The notes under the pieces: model-generated
What the model was told of the DNA's origin: nothing
Databases searched by the model: none
What the model saw: the letters and a program-made list of their open reading frames with translations, nothing else
Shown: piece by piece, positions 26,446 through 35,666 of the stretch
Layout: each line of letters begins with the position of its first letter
How positions within the stretch are numbered: position 1 is the first letter of the stretch
Translations under genes and position numbers: made by a program
Source: Chromatiales bacterium
GTDB lineage: Bacteria > Pseudomonadota > Gammaproteobacteria > Chromatiales > Chromatiaceae
Assembly: GCA_030145425.1 (NCBI GenBank)
Contig: JAQYVO010000225.1
Location: forward strand, 1 to 64,000
Length of the DNA: 64,000 nucleotides
Direction of reading: 5' to 3'

Positions 26446-27843
26446 TTATTCCTCTTTATCAGGGACCTTGTACCAGCTTAGTTTTTCCTGCAGTTCCACG
26501 ACATGCCCCACAATGATCAGTGTGGGTGGCTTGGGTTTTTCACGTTCGACAATGGATTCGATATCCGACAGAGTTCCGGTGAAAACCCGCTGATTTTCGG
26601 TGGTTCCCTGCTGTATCAGCGCCACCGGCATCTCCGGTGAAACCCCGTGTTTGACCAGTTCCCGGCAGATCACCGGTAGCCCGAGCAGGCCCATGTAGAA
26701 CACCACGGTCTGATTCGGCTGGGCCAGCTGGTTCCAGTTCAGATTCATGGTGCCGTCTTTCAGGTGCCCGGTCACGAAGGTTACCGACTGGGCATATTCC
26801 CTGTGGGTCAGGGGAATACCGGCGTAGGCGGCACAACCGGAGGCGGCGGTGATCGCGGGTATCACCTGAAACGGCACCCCTTCGGCTGAAAGGGTGTCAA
26901 TCTCCTCGCCGCCCCGCCCGAAGATAAACGGGTCTCCGCCCTTCAGCCGCACCACCCGCTTGCCCGCCTTCGCCAGCCGGACCAGCAGCCGGTTGATCTC
27001 TTCCTGGCGCATGGAATGACGATCCCGCTCCTTGCCCACGTAAATGCGTTCGGCGTCCCGACGGGTCAGTTCCAGTATGGGTTTGGCCACCAGCCGGTCA
27101 TGCACCACCACATCGGCCTGCTGCATCAGGCGCAATGCGCGAAAAGTCAGCAAATCCGGGTCTCCGGGGCCGCCACCCACCAGATAGACTTCTCCCACGG
27201 ATTGGGTCTGGCCGGATTCGGCGAGCGCCTGTTCCATGGCGGTTTCCGCCTCCCGCATATGTCCTGCGAAGACACGCTCCGCCACACCGCCCTCCAGGAC
27301 TTTCTCCCAGAACCGCCGCCGGTCGGAAGGCTTGTCAAATCGCTCCTTGACACTGTCGCGGAAACGAAGCGCCAGTGCGGCCAGGTGGCCGTATCCCGCC
27401 GGAATCAGTGTTTCCAGCCGTGTGCGAATCAGTCGGGCGAGGATCGGCGATGCGCCTCCGGTGGATACCGCCGCAACCACCGGTGACCGGTCGATGATAG
27501 AGGGAACGATAAAGGTGCAGAGTTCAGGCTGGTCGACCACGTTGACTGGGATCCTAAGCCTGGAGGCCTGTTCGTAGATCTGCCGGTTGATTGCCGGATT
27601 GTCGGTTGAGGCTATGACCAGATGGCAGTCGTTAAGGTCGTCAACCGCGTATTCCCGCGCCTCTTGTTCGATGAGCCCCCGGTCCAGCTCAGATTTCAAG
27701 CTGGGACACAAGTCGGGCGAAACAACCCGCACGTGTCCCCCGGCCTTTAGCAGCAGCGACGCCTTACGGGCGGCGACCTCACCCCCTCCAACCACAAGGC
27801 AGAGCTTGCCTTTGATGTCGATGAAAATTGGTAAAAAATCCAT
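26446..27843 (-). CDS. cysG: Siroheme synthase (CysG)
   Basis: A 465-residue trifunctional enzyme. The N-terminal half is the precorrin-2 dehydrogenase/ferrochelatase ([42 protein letters not shown]). The C-terminal half is uroporphyrinogen-III methyltransferase with [38 protein letters not shown] and [11 protein letters not shown]. It makes siroheme for sulfite reductases, including Dsr-type enzymes of sulfur oxidisers. It is divergent from the rhodanese-tusA-dsrE2 cluster and so shares the intergenic promoter region with it. Confidence 0.96.
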   Translation of the reverse strand: MDFLPIFIDIKGKLCLVVGGGEVAARKASLLLKAGGHVRVVSPDLCPSLKSELDRGLIEQEAREYAVDDLNDCHLVIASTDNPAINRQIYEQASRLRIPVNVVDQPELCTFIVPSIIDRSPVVAAVSTGGASPILARLIRTRLETLIPAGYGHLAALALRFRDSVKERFDKPSDRRRFWEKVLEGGVAERVFAGHMREAETAMEQALAESGQTQSVGEVYLVGGGPGDPDLLTFRALRLMQQADVVVHDRLVAKPILELTRRDAERIYVGKERDRHSMRQEEINRLLVRLAKAGKRVVRLKGGDPFIFGRGGEEIDTLSAEGVPFQVIPAITAASGCAAYAGIPLTHREYAQSVTFVTGHLKDGTMNLNWNQLAQPNQTVVFYMGLLGLPVICRELVKHGVSPEMPVALIQQGTTENQRVFTGTLSDIESIVEREKPKPPTLIIVGHVVELQEKLSWYKVPDKEE

Positions 27844-27931
27844 GCGGACTGGTATCTCCGGGACATTGATCCGGGCAAGGCGCGAACTCTACCATGGGGT
27901 ATGCCGGGGAACAATCCGGTCATATCGTTTC

Positions 27932-27961
27932 TTGCTAATATATGCGCCTTAGTAGTATACT
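27932..27961 (+). promoter_or_regulatory. Sigma-70 type promoter before the sulfur-carrier cluster
   Basis: TTGCTA (27932-27937), an 18-base spacer and TATACT (27956-27961). It would start transcription near 27968, about 32 bases before the rhodanese GTG start. Confidence 0.55.
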
Positions 27962-27999
27962 AAAAAGCTTGGTTATAGCATAAAACAGGTCCCCTAGAC

Positions 28000-28320
28000 G
28001 TGGTAAAAGAGATCAATTCTACGGAACTCAACAACAGGCTTTCGTCTGACGAAGGTCCTTACCTCCTGGATATTCGCAGTGAGGCCGAAGTGGTACACGG
28101 CATGCTTCCCGATTCCACCCATCTGCCCATGCACCTGATACCCTTGAGGATGAACGATTTTCCCAAAGATAAGGAAATTGTACTTTACTGCCGCAGCGGT
28201 GCCCGTTCTTATCATGCATGCATGTATCTTATGCAGCAGGGCATGCAGAACGTCATCAATCTCAAGGGCGGAATCATAGACTGGGCGAGGCATGGATATC
28301 AGGTAATTGCCTACAGTTGA
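28000..28320 (+). CDS. Single-domain rhodanese-like sulfurtransferase
   Basis: A 106-residue cytosolic rhodanese homologue. The active-site loop is CRSGAR with Cys at residue 64; YLLDIRSEAEVVHG and INLKGGIIDWARHG are the other family marks. GTG start. Together with tusA and dsrE2 downstream it forms the rhd-tusA-dsrE2 set known from purple sulfur bacteria and other sulfur oxidisers, in which persulfide sulfur is passed between the three proteins on the way to Dsr or sHdr oxidation. Confidence 0.92.
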   Translation: MVKEINSTELNNRLSSDEGPYLLDIRSEAEVVHGMLPDSTHLPMHLIPLRMNDFPKDKEIVLYCRSGARSYHACMYLMQQGMQNVINLKGGIIDWARHGYQVIAYS

Positions 28321-28413
28321 AGGCGCATTATCACTTGCGTTTCTGGTGCGTTAGAATATAAGATTAGACTGATTTTCAATATACCGAGACCCAACTTGCC
28401 TTGGAGGCTGAAT

Positions 28414-28644
28414 ATGGCTGATTTCGATCAAGAATTGGATGCTAGCGGGTTAAACTGTCCTCTGCCAATCCTGCGAGCAAAGAAGACCTTGACTCCAATG
28501 GAAACCGGACAGATTCTACACATCATTGCTACGGATCCGGGCTCGGTCAAGGATTTCGAGGCCTTCTCACGGCAGACCGGAAATGAGCTGATGGAATCAA
28601 GGGAAGAAGGCGGTAAATTCCATTTCCTGATCAAGAAAGCCTGA
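28414..28644 (+). CDS. tusA: TusA-type sulfur carrier protein (copy 2)
   Basis: A 76-residue sulfur carrier with DASGLNCPLPILRAKKTL, active Cys at residue 15, followed by HIIATDPGSVKDFEAFSRQTG. The start ATG has GGAGG upstream at good spacing. Its location between the rhodanese and dsrE2 genes marks it as the sulfur-oxidation TusA, in contrast to the isolated copy at 16894. Confidence 0.94.
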   Translation: MADFDQELDASGLNCPLPILRAKKTLTPMETGQILHIIATDPGSVKDFEAFSRQTGNELMESREEGGKFHFLIKKA

Positions 28645-28694
28645 ATACCGGTCTGGAATCAGCCCTCGACAACTCCGAACAGGAGGAGATTCAG

Positions 28695-29174
28695 ATGCAA
28701 GAGAAAAAATTAGCGATTATTGCGACCAAGGGTTCCCTCGATTGGGCCTATCCGCCCTTCATTCTGGCCTCGACAGCTTCCGCCCTGGGCTATGACACCG
28801 AGATCTTTTTTACCTTCTACGGCCTGCAGCTTCTGAAAAAGAACCTGTCCCTGGAAGTCACCCCGCTGGGTAACCCCGGCATGCCCATGCCGATGAATAT
28901 GGACAAGTGGTTTCCGGTGATGCTGACAGCGCTGCCGGGCATGCAGTCGATGATGACCACCATGATGAAGAAGAAGATGGCGGACAAGGGCGTGGCCAGC
29001 CTGGAGGAACTCCGGGAACTCTGTCAGGAAGCCGAAGTGCGGCTCATCGCCTGTCAGATGACCGTGGATCTGTTCGACATGAATCCCGGGGATTTTATCG
29101 ACGGTATAGAGTATGCCGGTGCCGCCAGGTTCTTTGAATTTGCGGGCGAAAGCGACATCTGTCTCTATATCTGA
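28695..29174 (+). CDS. dsrE2: DsrE2 family sulfurtransferase
   Basis: A 159-residue DsrE/DsrF-like protein of the DsrE2 type. The N-terminus KKLAIIATKGSLDWAYPPFILA, the Met-rich segment GNPGMPMPMNMDKWFPVMLTALPGM and the RLIACQMTVDLFDM stretch with Cys120 are family marks; a second Cys is at 110. The hydrophobic middle could associate with the membrane. In rhd-tusA-dsrE2 operons this protein exchanges sulfur with TusA. GGAGGAG precedes the start. A bidirectional terminator closes the cluster. Confidence 0.92.
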   Translation: MQEKKLAIIATKGSLDWAYPPFILASTASALGYDTEIFFTFYGLQLLKKNLSLEVTPLGNPGMPMPMNMDKWFPVMLTALPGMQSMMTTMMKKKMADKGVASLEELRELCQEAEVRLIACQMTVDLFDMNPGDFIDGIEYAGAARFFEFAGESDICLYI

Positions 29175-29202
29175 TTTTTCTTCAGTATAGGTATAGTTAA
29201 AG

Positions 29203-29238
29203 AAACGCCATCCCCCTTCACAGGGGATGGCGTTTTTT
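29203..29238. terminator. Bidirectional terminator between dsrE2 and the porin gene
   Basis: A 12-bp perfect stem AACGCCATCCCC/GGGGATGGCGTT with a short loop and T-runs on both strands, placed between two convergent genes. Confidence 0.92.
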
Positions 29239-29243
29239 GTTGG

Positions 29244-30512
29244 TCAGAACTTGTACTCGAGACCCACGGTCAACAGGTAGGCCCGGGCATTCTCGAATTC
29301 GGCACCGGCAGCCAACAAACCATTGACGGTATTTTCACCCGGTGCGAGCGTCAGCTTGTCTTTCCGGTCGTAAAGGAAGGAACCGCCCAGGCTCAATGCA
29401 TCCGAGTGCTTATAACGGGCACCAATAGAATAGATCTTGGCGTCAGAGTCAGGCAGTTCGAATCCGATGGTCTCTTTGGGTGCGGGCGATTCGTCATAGG
29501 CGAAACCGGCCATCAGTGTCCACTTAGGATTCAATTGATGGGTGACGCCGATGCGGTAGGTATTGGTGTCGTTCCAGTTCTTGGGTGTCGGATCGTCGAA
29601 AGCGGCAGTGAATACCGGGTTCAAAGCCGTATCGTAGCTGAAATTGAGATCTTTATAAGCAGACCAGTAATTCCGCTCATAGGTAAATTCAACCGTTGTT
29701 TTTTCCCGGAATGTATAGGCAGCAGCGAGGGCGAGCGTGGCCGGAATCGGGACAGTCACTGCTGCGCCACCCTCATAGGTTGGAAGCGGGGTGCCGGCAC
29801 CAGGGTTACCGGGGGGTATGCTCCCAAAAAGTTTTGCATAGCCTTCGACGTTCAGTTCCACCTTTGATCGGTAGGTGGCGGCAAGGTCCAGATCGTCCGT
29901 GGCCTTGAACTGCAGGGCCAGGTTGTAGCCAAAATCCCAGGAATCCCCTTTCAGTGTGCGGCCCACAGTGACGGGAGGAAAAGCGCTATCCGAACTCTCC
30001 ACCCGCCCCCTGGTATAAACCGCACGCACACCGCCCCCGATAGAGAACCGATCGTTGATCTTGTAGCCGATGTTGGGGTTGATCTCGATGGTTTCCAGCG
30101 TGAATTCCTGGGCGAAGGCCCGGCCGACTCCTTTCCAGCGTTTGGAGAGTCCCGCCGGGACTACAAGAGACAGGCCGAATCGTGCGTTGCCAACGGATGG
30201 GCTTACATAGTGAAACGCCGGCAGGATGACATTCTCGGTTTTGGTGGAGTCGGTGAGTCCTGTTGCACCGGTATAGTCTATGGGGGAGAGTTGTATGAAA
30301 GTGAGATCCCCCTCCAACATCGCACCGTCTTCATTAAACACCATCGCCGCCGGATTGTAGTAGGAGGCGTCCGAACCGTGGGCGTTGGCAACGTAGGCAC
30401 CGGCGAGTGCGGTGGAGTTTATCGACTGTTCCGGTATTTTGTATGCGGCGGCCATCGACTGGGATGACATTGCCGCCAGGGTGCAAAACAGCAGACGTTT
30501 TTGCATTCTCAT
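29244..30512 (-). CDS. FadL/TodX-type outer membrane transport protein
   Basis: A 422-residue beta-barrel protein of the FadL/OMPP1 family, which moves hydrophobic compounds across the outer membrane. After a signal peptide (LLFCTLAAMSSQSMAAA) comes the hatch region KIPEQSINSTALAGAYVANAHGSDASYYNPAAM with the NPA motif. Alternating strands follow, ending in a C-terminal aromatic strand with terminal Phe (TVGLEYKF). The start at 30512 has AGAGGA upstream; the frame is open to 30584. In sulfur oxidisers near relatives have been suggested to import sulfur compounds, but that is speculative. Confidence 0.9.
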   Translation of the reverse strand: MRMQKRLLFCTLAAMSSQSMAAAYKIPEQSINSTALAGAYVANAHGSDASYYNPAAMVFNEDGAMLEGDLTFIQLSPIDYTGATGLTDSTKTENVILPAFHYVSPSVGNARFGLSLVVPAGLSKRWKGVGRAFAQEFTLETIEINPNIGYKINDRFSIGGGVRAVYTRGRVESSDSAFPPVTVGRTLKGDSWDFGYNLALQFKATDDLDLAATYRSKVELNVEGYAKLFGSIPPGNPGAGTPLPTYEGGAAVTVPIPATLALAAAYTFREKTTVEFTYERNYWSAYKDLNFSYDTALNPVFTAAFDDPTPKNWNDTNTYRIGVTHQLNPKWTLMAGFAYDESPAPKETIGFELPDSDAKIYSIGARYKHSDALSLGGSFLYDRKDKLTLAPGENTVNGLLAAGAEFENARAYLLTVGLEYKF

Positions 30513-30670
30513 AGTACCAAGTCCTCTCTTGTTATTTATTCTTGTACCCCTGAAAATCCTGAGGGAATCTAGCACCTTGAGCAAGCTTCCACAAGAGATG
30601 GCAGGTGTTCCCTTGACTTCGGCAGGGGGGAAACCCGGGTGGAAAAGATGGGCGATAAACGCGGTTGAGA

Positions 30671-30700
30671 TTGCTATTTATTAGGAAAACATGGTATAAG
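30671..30700 (+). promoter_or_regulatory. Promoter candidate of the LysR gene
   Basis: TTGCTA (30671-30676), 18-base spacer, TATAAG (30695-30700), about 42 bases before the LysR start. The porin gene reads away on the other strand, so the LysR protein may bind between the two. Confidence 0.45.
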
Positions 30701-30741
30701 GTCAGCTTATTGGGCCCTAAACATTGACGTGGGTTACCCGC

Positions 30742-31647
30742 ATGGCAGATAGACGACTTCAGGTCTTTTTCACCGTTGCCCGTTTACTGAGTTTCACCAA
30801 AGCTGCGGAGTCGCTGCACATGACTCAGCCTGCCGTAACTTTCCAGGTTCGGCAGCTTGAAGAGTACTTCAATACCCGTCTTTTCGATCGCACCCACAAT
30901 CGCATCAGCCTGACCGAAGCCGGCGCCCGTGTATACCAGTACGCGGACAAGATATTCGAACTCTATTCGGAGATGGAGAATTCGGTGCGGGAGATGACCG
31001 GTGAGATCAGCGGTTCGCTGACTATCGGTGCCAGCACCACCATAGCGGAGTATATGCTTCCGGCTTTGCTTGGGGATTTCAAGAAGAAGTACCCTGAAAT
31101 CAATATCCATCTCAAGGTCTCCAATACCGACGGCATCGTATCCATGGTGGAGAACAACAGCATCGATCTGGGTGTTGTGGAGGCTCCAGTTACCAACAAG
31201 AACCTGGTGGTCGAACAGTGTCGTCCCGATCATCTGGTCGCGATCGTGCCGCCCGGGCATCCCGAGGCGGAGCGTGAAACCCTCACCTACGAGGCGTTGA
31301 TCAAGTATCCCTTTATCTGTCGCGAAGAGGGATCAGGCACCCGTGAGGTGATCAGCGAGTACTTGAATGCCGTAAATTGCAGCGAGGATTCCCTGAACGT
31401 ATCCATGGAACTGGGAAGCCCCGAGGCGGTCAAGGGGGCGGTGGAGACGGGGATGGGTATCTCGGTGGTTTCCCTGGCCACCGTGCAAAAGGAGCTCAAA
31501 CTGGGGACGCTGGTGGCCATCAACCTGGATCCATCTATGGACAGGCCGTTTTCCTTCGTTCGTCAGAAACAGAAGTTTCGCGCCAGGGTGATGGAGGAAC
31601 TGCTGGAGTTCGCGCAGAATTACTGCAGGGAACATCAGGAAATCTGA
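30742..31647 (+). CDS. LysR family transcriptional regulator
   Basis: A 301-residue regulator. The N-terminal helix-turn-helix reads LQVFFTVARLLSFTKAAESLHMTQPAVTFQVRQLEEYF, followed by RLFDRTHNRISLTEAG. The effector domain starts at GSLTIGASTTIAEYMLP and resembles those of CysB/CbbR-type regulators that sense small oxyanions or metabolites. The start at 30742 gives the usual MADRRLQ beginning. It is divergent from the FadL-type porin, its likely target by position, and is followed by a hypothetical gene and a PerM transporter on the same strand. Confidence 0.92.
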   Translation: MADRRLQVFFTVARLLSFTKAAESLHMTQPAVTFQVRQLEEYFNTRLFDRTHNRISLTEAGARVYQYADKIFELYSEMENSVREMTGEISGSLTIGASTTIAEYMLPALLGDFKKKYPEINIHLKVSNTDGIVSMVENNSIDLGVVEAPVTNKNLVVEQCRPDHLVAIVPPGHPEAERETLTYEALIKYPFICREEGSGTREVISEYLNAVNCSEDSLNVSMELGSPEAVKGAVETGMGISVVSLATVQKELKLGTLVAINLDPSMDRPFSFVRQKQKFRARVMEELLEFAQNYCREHQEI

Positions 31648-31665
31648 TCTGGGGATGACTCCCAT

Positions 31666-32070
31666 GTGGTGGATCCGGAGACTATTGCCTTGGTACCGAC
31701 CAAACGAAATGCCTCCCCGAGCCAAAAGGGGCTCATAAAGGTCTTTGCGGCCCTGAACGATCAGGATAAGGCATCACTGGTGGCCTTCGCCGAATTTTTA
31801 AGGGCCCAGGCCGCAGATAACGAGCCGGAAGCTGCCGGCCCGCCACCCGAGCCCAAGCCCATCCCGAGACCCCGAAAGGAATCCGTTGTGGGGGCGATCA
31901 AGCGCTTGTCTGATACCTACTATATGCTGGACCGTTCGACCCTGTTGAACGAGACCTCCTCACTGATGACCTCTCATGTCATGCGGGGGCGAGAGGCTTC
32001 CAAAGTCATTGATGACCTGGAGACCATGTTCGCCAGTCAGTTCGAAGAATTCGTTTCTTCCGCGGACTGA
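31666..32070 (+). CDS. Hypothetical protein with proline-rich linker
   Basis: A GTG-started 134-residue cytosolic protein. An N-terminal helical part (QKGLIKVFAALNDQDKASLVAFAEFLRAQA) is followed by a proline-rich linker with PPPEPKPIPRPRKE and a C-terminal helical part (IKRLSDTYYMLDRSTLLNETSSLMTSHVMRGREASKVIDDLE). It carries no signal peptide or known motif and I recognise no family. Codon use resembles neighbouring genes. It lies 18 bases after the LysR gene and 12 before the PerM gene, so it is probably cotranscribed with them. Confidence 0.7.
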   Translation: MVDPETIALVPTKRNASPSQKGLIKVFAALNDQDKASLVAFAEFLRAQAADNEPEAAGPPPEPKPIPRPRKESVVGAIKRLSDTYYMLDRSTLLNETSSLMTSHVMRGREASKVIDDLETMFASQFEEFVSSAD

Positions 32071-32082
32071 TCTACTGCCCAC

Positions 32083-33150
32083 ATGCGCCTATTAACCGAG
32101 TGGTTTAAACGCTACTTCTCAGATCCCCAGGTGATTTTTCTGGCCGTGCTGCTGGTGGGCGGTTTCGCGGTCGTGCTCACCATGGGGGACATGTTGGCGC
32201 CGGTGCTGGCCAGTATCGTTATCGCTTATCTTCTCGAGGGGATCGTCGCGAAGCTTGAACGGGGCTCCGTGCCCAGGCTGCTGGCCGTTCTGCTGGTTTT
32301 CGTTGCATTTCTTGTCTTCGTTACTCTGCTGCTGTTCGGGATCATGCCCCAATTGTCCCGCCAGGCGACCCAGCTGTTCCAGCAGATCCCCTCCATGATC
32401 ACCAAGGGACAGGATCTGTTGATGCAACTCCCGCAGCACTATCCTGAGATCGTATCCCCTGAACAGGTTCAGGCCCTGTTTACCGTCATCCATCAGGAGA
32501 TTGCGGAACTCGGGCAGAGGGTGCTGTCGGTTTCCTTCTCCTCTGTCGTCGGTTTCATCACCGTCATGGTCTATCTCATCCTGATGCCGCTACTGGTGTT
32601 TTTCTTCCTCAAGGACAAGCGGCTGATCGTCGACTGGGTCATACGCTTCCTTCCCAGCGAGCGACGGCTGGCAAAGACCGTCTGGCGCGACATGGATCGT
32701 CAGATCGCCAACTATGTCCGGGGCAAGTTCTTGGAGATTATCATCATCTGGGTGGTCAGCTCGATCACCTTTACACTCATGGGTCTTCAGTACGCGGCAT
32801 TGCTGGGTATGCTGGTGGGGCTTTCGGTCATCATCCCCTATATCGGTGCGGCGGTGGTTACGTTTCCGGTGTTGTTGATTGCCTGGTTTCAGTGGGGCTG
32901 GACGGCGGATTTCGCCTGGCTCACCTTTGCCTATTTTGTCATTCAGATCCTGGACGGCAACGTGCTGGTGCCGCTGCTTTTCTCCGAGGCCGTGAACCTG
33001 CACCCGGTGGCCATCATTGTGGCTATATTGGTGTTCGGCGGGCTCTGGGGCTTCTGGGGGGTCTTTTTCGCGATACCGCTTGCAACCCTCGTTCAGGCGG
33101 TAATTACCGCCTGGCCGCATACAAAGAGGGAAGTACCGGAGGCTGCCTGA
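32083..33150 (+). CDS. perM: AI-2E/PerM family transporter
   Basis: A 355-residue inner membrane protein of the AI-2 exporter superfamily. Eight or so hydrophobic helices are visible, for example VIFLAVLLVGGFAVVLTMG, VPRLLAVLLVFVAFLVFVTLLL and VGFITVMVYLILMPLLVFFFLKDK, with the family motif GLSVIIPYIGAAVVTFPVLLIAW and the C-terminal LHPVAIIVAILVFGGLWGFWGVFFAIPLATLV. The substrate is unknown; PerM-type members act in osmotic or solute efflux rather than quorum sensing. It converges with the signalling gene on the minus strand. Confidence 0.92.
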   Translation: MRLLTEWFKRYFSDPQVIFLAVLLVGGFAVVLTMGDMLAPVLASIVIAYLLEGIVAKLERGSVPRLLAVLLVFVAFLVFVTLLLFGIMPQLSRQATQLFQQIPSMITKGQDLLMQLPQHYPEIVSPEQVQALFTVIHQEIAELGQRVLSVSFSSVVGFITVMVYLILMPLLVFFFLKDKRLIVDWVIRFLPSERRLAKTVWRDMDRQIANYVRGKFLEIIIIWVVSSITFTLMGLQYAALLGMLVGLSVIIPYIGAAVVTFPVLLIAWFQWGWTADFAWLTFAYFVIQILDGNVLVPLLFSEAVNLHPVAIIVAILVFGGLWGFWGVFFAIPLATLVQAVITAWPHTKREVPEAA

Positions 33151-33170
33151 ATCTGTCGATTCTCATTTAG

Positions 33171-35513
33171 TCAGCCCGGCATCGACGGCACGAGATCCGC
33201 CTCGGCAATCCAATGGGGCGGAAGCGTACCGGTCTCCATATAGGGCAAGACGATGCGGGCATGCAACTTTTTGATCAATGTGGCCAGTTTGCGGGCGCTG
33301 CTGCTCTCCACCTTCAGGGTCTCCGCTGCAAGGCGGATATGCTCTGCCTTCAAATAGTGCAGCACCTGAAAGGCGTTCTTACTCGCACTGAATCCTGTCA
33401 GGGAGATCTCTATCCCCATCTGTCGCAACGCATTGACGGTGGCCTTCGCCTCTGTGGGCGATGCCCCCAGTTCCTGGGTGTTGAAGCCGGCTACCAGACC
33501 GGTTCCGACCATCTGCCGGCTGCGAAGTTGATCCCTGAGCCACACGATCTGTTTCGGTTGTTTCATGGACTCGAAGGAGAGTTCCACGAACAGGGTGACG
33601 GGCTCGCCGCTGGTACGCTGCTGCTCCATGATGTTCAATGATTGTTCCAGTAGGCACCGGTCGAGAAGACTCAATTTTTCAGCCTGCCTCGCCACCTCCC
33701 GAATATCCTGTGCAGAGACCTCGGATACCTCCGGAGTCATGATATTCAGGACGATTTCGAAGTGGGTGATCTCTCCGTCAGGCGATTCAATGAGAGGCTG
33801 GAAAAAGGTGCGGATATCACCATGTGTCAGGGACTCGATGATCAGTGCCGCCATTTGACCGCCTGCGGCAAGACTCGATGACAACACTACCGGGCTGTAT
33901 ACGCAGCTCTGGTTGCCTCCCAGCTGCTGCGCATCCTTACAGGCCCTGGCCGCCTCCAGCAACAGAGTCGATGCTTCGTCGCGCTGATTTGTAAACAGAC
34001 CTATACCTATGCTCAATGTCGGTGTCAGGCCGCTTGCGCTGTGGGCAAACAGGTATTGCTCCACTTTTGATCGCAGCTTTTCCGCCAGTTGCAGTATATT
34101 GTCATCATCGGGCCGGCTGGCGATCACACCCAAACTGTTGTCGTTCAACCTGCAGGCTACGTCCTGTACCTCGATCTGTTGGGCGATGAGGGTTCCTAAT
34201 TCTGCAAGAAGGCGGCTGGCGACTTCTTCCCCCTCAGCCTGGCGGATCTTTTCCAGCCTATCGATATGAATATGCAGCATTCCTCCATGCAGCAAGTCCG
34301 CCTGATCGCCTGACATCAGGTCATCCAATTGCTCAAAGAAATATCCAGGGTTGTAGAGGCCGCTGACCGGGTCTCGTGAAGTCGATAACGAGGTGCGTTT
34401 CTGCAGCACCTGAGAACGTTTGATCCTGTTGCTCACGGTACTGATCAACTGGGTTGGACTTACCGGCTTGCTGAGGAAGTCATCTGCGCCGTAGCTGAGG
34501 GCATCCAGCTGCTTTTCACGGTTTTTCTCCCCGGAGAGAAAAACGATGGGGGTCACCACGAAATCAGGATGCTCGCGTATCACCGTGGTCAACTCATTGC
34601 CATTTGCATCCGGCATGTAGAGGTCCATAAGTATAAGGTCGGGTTTGAATCGGCCAAGGGCGTCGAGCACCTGCAGCGGCTGGGTGATCGACAGGGTCTT
34701 CATGCCCGCTTTCTGAAGTATGGCAGACGCGAACTGGGCCTGGGAGATATCGTCCTCTATTACCAGAACACGGTACTGCATCTGCTCCCGATTGGTCAGT
34801 TCCCAAAGCTCCTGCGCCAGGGTTCGTGAATCGACGGGAGCGACATAGTAGGCCGCCACATTGGTTCTTATTGCCATCAGGCGCAGTTCCAGGCTGCGAT
34901 TCCCTGCGATACAAACCACCGGCACCTTTGCGTGTTGCCTATCCTGTGCTGATTTCAACAGGGGTGTCATGGAATACATCTGGGGCAGCATGTCGCCGTC
35001 CACGATTATCCCATCCGGAAGGCGCTTCTGGACCTCACCTTCCATATCGTCCGCATCCATGAAGGTCAGTACGTTGAAGCCCGCGTTCTTTAACTCAGAC
35101 TCCAGCCCGGGATGCGGATTGTCAACGGGTCGGAGATAAAATAACCTTCGCTTTTCCGATCGTGTGGGAAAGGTTTGATCGACGGCCTCGATCCGATTGG
35201 CCTCTTCACGCAGCTGTGCTACCAGATTCATTCCGGCCTGATACTGGAAATCGGAGGGCTGGGACCGGGCTTCGTCCAGCGTGTTCAGGAAGCGCTCCAG
35301 CTGAATGGAGCATTGATTGATCCCAATCTGTCCAAATCTGCCGCTGGAGCCTGCCAGTTCATGCACTCTCTTCAAATAGGAATCGAAATCGTGGGAGGAC
35401 CATGACAGTTTGCAAAGCCGGGTCCATCCATCTTCAAGGTATTTTACGCGCCGCGGAAGATGCTTTAAAAAAGCTTCTTTGAGCTCCTGTCTTGCATCAT
35501 TTTCGATTGGCAT
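33171..35513 (-). CDS. HPt-REC-degenerate GGDEF-EAL signalling protein
   Basis: A 780-residue cytosolic regulator. Domains in order: HPt (1-110, phosphorylatable His51 in VHELAGSSG); a pseudo-receiver (about 120-245, no clear phospho-Asp); a true receiver (about 248-370, IEDD and phospho-Asp297 in LILMDLYMPD); a GGDEF-like domain (about 385-540) in which the signature is replaced by RLNDNSLGVIA; and an EAL-like domain (about 555-770) in which EAL is replaced by FEIVLNI and DFGTGY by GFSASK. Both c-di-GMP domains should be inactive, so it may act as a binding or docking protein. It is divergent from a hybrid kinase, a likely partner. Confidence 0.88.
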   Translation of the reverse strand: MPIENDARQELKEAFLKHLPRRVKYLEDGWTRLCKLSWSSHDFDSYLKRVHELAGSSGRFGQIGINQCSIQLERFLNTLDEARSQPSDFQYQAGMNLVAQLREEANRIEAVDQTFPTRSEKRRLFYLRPVDNPHPGLESELKNAGFNVLTFMDADDMEGEVQKRLPDGIIVDGDMLPQMYSMTPLLKSAQDRQHAKVPVVCIAGNRSLELRLMAIRTNVAAYYVAPVDSRTLAQELWELTNREQMQYRVLVIEDDISQAQFASAILQKAGMKTLSITQPLQVLDALGRFKPDLILMDLYMPDANGNELTTVIREHPDFVVTPIVFLSGEKNREKQLDALSYGADDFLSKPVSPTQLISTVSNRIKRSQVLQKRTSLSTSRDPVSGLYNPGYFFEQLDDLMSGDQADLLHGGMLHIHIDRLEKIRQAEGEEVASRLLAELGTLIAQQIEVQDVACRLNDNSLGVIASRPDDDNILQLAEKLRSKVEQYLFAHSASGLTPTLSIGIGLFTNQRDEASTLLLEAARACKDAQQLGGNQSCVYSPVVLSSSLAAGGQMAALIIESLTHGDIRTFFQPLIESPDGEITHFEIVLNIMTPEVSEVSAQDIREVARQAEKLSLLDRCLLEQSLNIMEQQRTSGEPVTLFVELSFESMKQPKQIVWLRDQLRSRQMVGTGLVAGFNTQELGASPTEAKATVNALRQMGIEISLTGFSASKNAFQVLHYLKAEHIRLAAETLKVESSSARKLATLIKKLHARIVLPYMETGTLPPHWIAEADLVPSMPG

Positions 35514-35538
35514 TTACGTATATTCCGGACTCAGGCAC

Positions 35539-35555
35539 CCGGTGATTATCACCGG
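35539..35555. promoter_or_regulatory. Palindrome between divergent signalling genes
   Basis: A perfect 17-base palindrome CCGGTGAT-T-ATCACCGG in the space between the HPt-REC gene (starting at 35513, minus) and the hybrid kinase (35716, plus). It could be an operator or the start of a hairpin. No T-run follows. Confidence 0.4.
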
Positions 35556-35666
35556 TCTCTGTTTGAAGTGGGAATACCTCCATTATACCGGTTGACGGAT
35601 CCAAACATCATACCTATTGTGCTTATGAATGTAACAGGATTGGCGTTGGGTTACACTAGTAACAAT

